Positions 22,550-24,268 of a stretch of 24,268 bases of DNA are shown here, piece by piece; the stretch's first letter is position 1, and each line of letters begins with the position of its first letter. Location of the stretch: contig DATKNR010000106.1 in assembly GCA_035541255.1 (NCBI GenBank), positions 1 through 24,268 of the forward strand, given 5' to 3'. The notes beneath the pieces are model-generated. The model was not told the origin of the DNA and searched no databases. It saw only the letters and a list, made by a program, of their open reading frames with translations. The position numbers and the translations under genes are program-made. The DNA comes from JOPF136 sp035541255. Its GTDB lineage: Bacteria > Acidobacteriota > Terriglobia > Acidiferrales > UBA7541.

Positions 22550-22684
22550 CCGACGCGAAACGAGATGACAAAAGCCGGTAAACGCCGCTCTGCCGCTGTG
22601 CGTGGCCCGGCGTCCCTTCCTCTTAACACATTGAAACGTAAAGGGGTTGCAGCAACGTCCGGGCCGTCACGGCGCGAGAAGGAA

Positions 22685-23191
22685 ATGACAGACCCCCGCG
22701 TTCGCGAACAGCAAAAATTGTACGAAGAGGCCATGCGCCATTTCCAGGAGCAGAAATTTCATAAGGCCAAGCAGGCCCTGGAAAAAGTGCTGGATGGCCC
22801 GAGCAGGGAGCTGGTGGATCGCGCGCAGGTACACCTGCGCATCTGCGAGCGGCGTATGAGCAAGCCGCCCGAATCCGCACCTCGCACCGCTGAGGAGCAC
22901 TACCATCACGGTGTGGCGATGATGAATCTGGGCCGGTGGGAAGACAGCCGGCAGGCGCTGGAACGCGCGCGGAAGATCGCACCCAAGGCGGACTACATCA
23001 TCTATGCGCTGGCGGCACTGGATTCGCTGACGGGAGAGGTGGAATCCGCCATGGCCCACCTGAAGCTGGCCATTGAGCTGCGGCCGGAAAACCGCTACCA
23101 CGCGAGAAACGACGAGGACTTTGCGTATCTGCTCGAAGATCCCCGCTTTACCGAGCTGCTGTATCCGGAGCGTGACGGACCGCTCAGCTGA
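22685..23191 (+). CDS. TPR-repeat protein upstream of yvcK
   Basis: A 168-residue, soluble, helical protein with tetratricopeptide-like repeats, a protein-protein interaction fold. One repeat-like helix pair covers YEEAMRHFQEQKFHKAKQALE (about 12-32). A clearer one is EHYHHGVAMMNLGRWEDSRQ, followed by ALERARKIAP. The third is AMAHLKLAIELRPEN. A short C-terminal block (DEDFAYLLEDPRFTELLYPE) is often seen at the end of such proteins. No signal peptide is present. Start: the ATG at 22685 has AGAAGG directly before it with short spacing. The ATG at 22565 is in frame and just behind the promoter, but the codons in between have low third-position GC and look untranslated. The stop is 5 bp before the yvcK start, so translation is probably coupled. 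Confidence 0.75.
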   Translation: MTDPRVREQQKLYEEAMRHFQEQKFHKAKQALEKVLDGPSRELVDRAQVHLRICERRMSKPPESAPRTAEEHYHHGVAMMNLGRWEDSRQALERARKIAPKADYIIYALAALDSLTGEVESAMAHLKLAIELRPENRYHARNDEDFAYLLEDPRFTELLYPERDGPLS

Positions 23192-23196
23192 GAGTC

Positions 23197-24249
23197 GTGG
23201 CTTCGAAGTCAGGAAATAACGGGACAAAATCGCGAGGCGCCGGGGCCATCCGGATTGTCGCGCTGGGAGGCGGCACGGGGCTATCCACGCTGTTGCGCGG
23301 GTTAAAAGGCTACGTGTCGAGCGGCCATTCGGCGGCGAAGCGTTCCACAAACGGAGACGCCCCGATTGCCGACCTTGCGGCCATTGTGACCGTGAGCGAT
23401 GACGGAGGCAGCTCCGGACGCCTGCGGCGCGAATACAGCATCCTGCCGCCGGGAGACCTGCGCAACTGCATGGTGGCACTTTCGCAGGACGAAGCGCTGC
23501 TCAGCCGGCTCTTCCAATACCGCTTTCAGAGTCCGGGAAGCCTCAAGGGCCACAGCTTCGGCAATCTATTCCTCGCGGCGCTGACGAAGGTGACGGGAGA
23601 CTTTCCGGAGGCGGTGCGGCTGTGCAGCGAAGTGCTGGCCATCCGCGGAAGGATTTTTCCGGCCACCTCGCAACTGGTGACGCTGCGCGCGGAACTGGCG
23701 AATGGACGCACGGTGCGCGGAGAGACGCGGATCAGCCGTTCGCGGTCGCGCATTCGGCGTGTGCGCCTGGAGCCGAGAAGGGTGCGGCCGCTCGCGGGAG
23801 CGCTGGAGGCAATCCGGGGGGCAGACCTGATCGTGCTCGGGCCCGGCTCACTCTACACGAGTATCATCCCCAATCTGCTGGTGGCGGGAGTGGCCGATGC
23901 CATCCGCAAATCGCGCGCAACGCGCGTGTACATCGCCAACATCATGACCCAGCCGGGAGAAACGGACGGGTACAGTGTGGCCGACCACGTGCGCGCCATT
24001 TACGAGCACGCCGGGGGACGGATCTTTGACTGGGTGGTGGTGAATAACCAGGAGATACCCGCAAAGCTCCTCAAGCGCTATCACGCTGAAGGAGCTGAGC
24101 CGGTGCGCGCGCAGGTGAGCGAGCTGCAAAAACTGGGAGTGCACTGCATTTTCGATCATCTTGTGGCGGAGGGCGACGTGGTGCGGCACGACGCGGCTCG
24201 CCTGACGCGCCTGCTGCTGGAAGAATTCGTGGCGCGCCGGCCAGAGTAA
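23197..24249 (+). CDS. yvcK: YvcK/CofD-like family protein (gluconeogenesis factor)
   Basis: Member of the YvcK/CofD-like family. The Bacillus protein is needed for growth on gluconeogenic substrates and cell shape, and binds UDP-sugars. Its biochemical activity is not settled. The product has 350 residues, a little above the usual size. The signature is visible: ALGGGTGLSTLLRGLK (22-37), TVSDDGGSSGRLRREY (65-80), LPPGDLRNCMVAL (83-95), FGNLFLAAL, and LGPGSLYTSIIPNLLV. In the middle lies an Arg-rich stretch RISRSRSRIRRVRLEPRR. Start: a GTG at 23197 with GAGAG 3-7 nt upstream, 5 bp after the TPR stop. The rapZ and whiA genes that often flank it are not seen. Nothing upstream other than the TPR gene belongs to the family's usual neighbourhood, and the window ends 19 bp after its stop. 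Confidence 0.93.
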   Translation: MASKSGNNGTKSRGAGAIRIVALGGGTGLSTLLRGLKGYVSSGHSAAKRSTNGDAPIADLAAIVTVSDDGGSSGRLRREYSILPPGDLRNCMVALSQDEALLSRLFQYRFQSPGSLKGHSFGNLFLAALTKVTGDFPEAVRLCSEVLAIRGRIFPATSQLVTLRAELANGRTVRGETRISRSRSRIRRVRLEPRRVRPLAGALEAIRGADLIVLGPGSLYTSIIPNLLVAGVADAIRKSRATRVYIANIMTQPGETDGYSVADHVRAIYEHAGGRIFDWVVVNNQEIPAKLLKRYHAEGAEPVRAQVSELQKLGVHCIFDHLVAEGDVVRHDAARLTRLLLEEFVARRPE

Positions 24250-24268
24250 AGCCCGCCGGCCGGAGCGG

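Noticed and set aside
22445..22684. N-terminal extension of the TPR frame
   Set aside because: The stretch contains the promoter, has non-coding-like codon use, and encodes a basic low-complexity sequence.
24250..24268. GC-rich CCGGCCGG palindrome after yvcK as a terminator
   Set aside because: The window ends before any T-run could be seen, so nothing can be claimed.
1..24268. CRISPR arrays, tRNA or rRNA genes, insertion sequences
   Set aside because: I saw no regularly spaced repeats, no tRNA-like cloverleaf or conserved rRNA sequence, and no transposase or integrase reading frame.

Overview
The window is high-GC bacterial chromosome, by eye roughly 63-65% G+C, and densely coded on both strands. 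I recognise 20 of its 21 likely protein genes as known families. I see no rRNA, tRNA, CRISPR array, integrase or transposase. The gene mix suggests an Acidobacteriota member, but no single marker proves this. It includes a long tandem-domain ThyX, an MglA-type GTPase, a secreted protein with a TonB C-terminal domain, an RsbU-like phosphatase, an S9 peptidase, and a PuuD-like membrane domain without cytochrome. This is mostly housekeeping sequence with a few accessory genes. I found no clear new defence or mobile system.

Left part (1-4317): the 3' part of a Mn-type superoxide dismutase ends at a strong hairpin terminator. A PuuD-like membrane protein follows on the plus strand. It converges on a minus-strand pair, an all-helical protein of unknown function and a secreted prolyl-oligopeptidase-family peptidase.

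Middle (4318-16814): a long minus-strand run. In transcription order it holds rpmE (bL31), thyX, prfA (RF1), prmC (RF1/RF2 glutamine methyltransferase), dinB (Pol IV), an RsbU/SpoIIE-type phosphatase, cca (CCA-adding enzyme) and lon. prfA and prmC act together, because PrmC methylates the GGQ glutamine of the release factor. A plus-strand PLP-dependent decarboxylase sits inside this run between rpmE and thyX. It has its own promoter-like sequence with two identical 9-bp boxes upstream, and its stop codon overlaps that of rpmE through a shared CTAG. AT-rich DNA with a perfect 12-bp palindrome lies in front of lon.

Right part (17036-24249): signalling and accessory genes in small units. On the plus strand are a stand-alone receiver domain, a STAS anti-sigma antagonist, a TonB-domain protein, and a TPR protein directly followed by yvcK. 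On the minus strand are endonuclease V, a two-helix membrane diguanylate cyclase, a UDP-glucuronate-epimerase-like enzyme, and mglA. The STAS protein and the phosphatase near 9 kb are the two halves expected of a partner-switching pathway, but no anti-sigma kinase is present here. Several starts are not ATG (GTG or TTG), so a number of 5' ends are judgement calls and are explained gene by gene.
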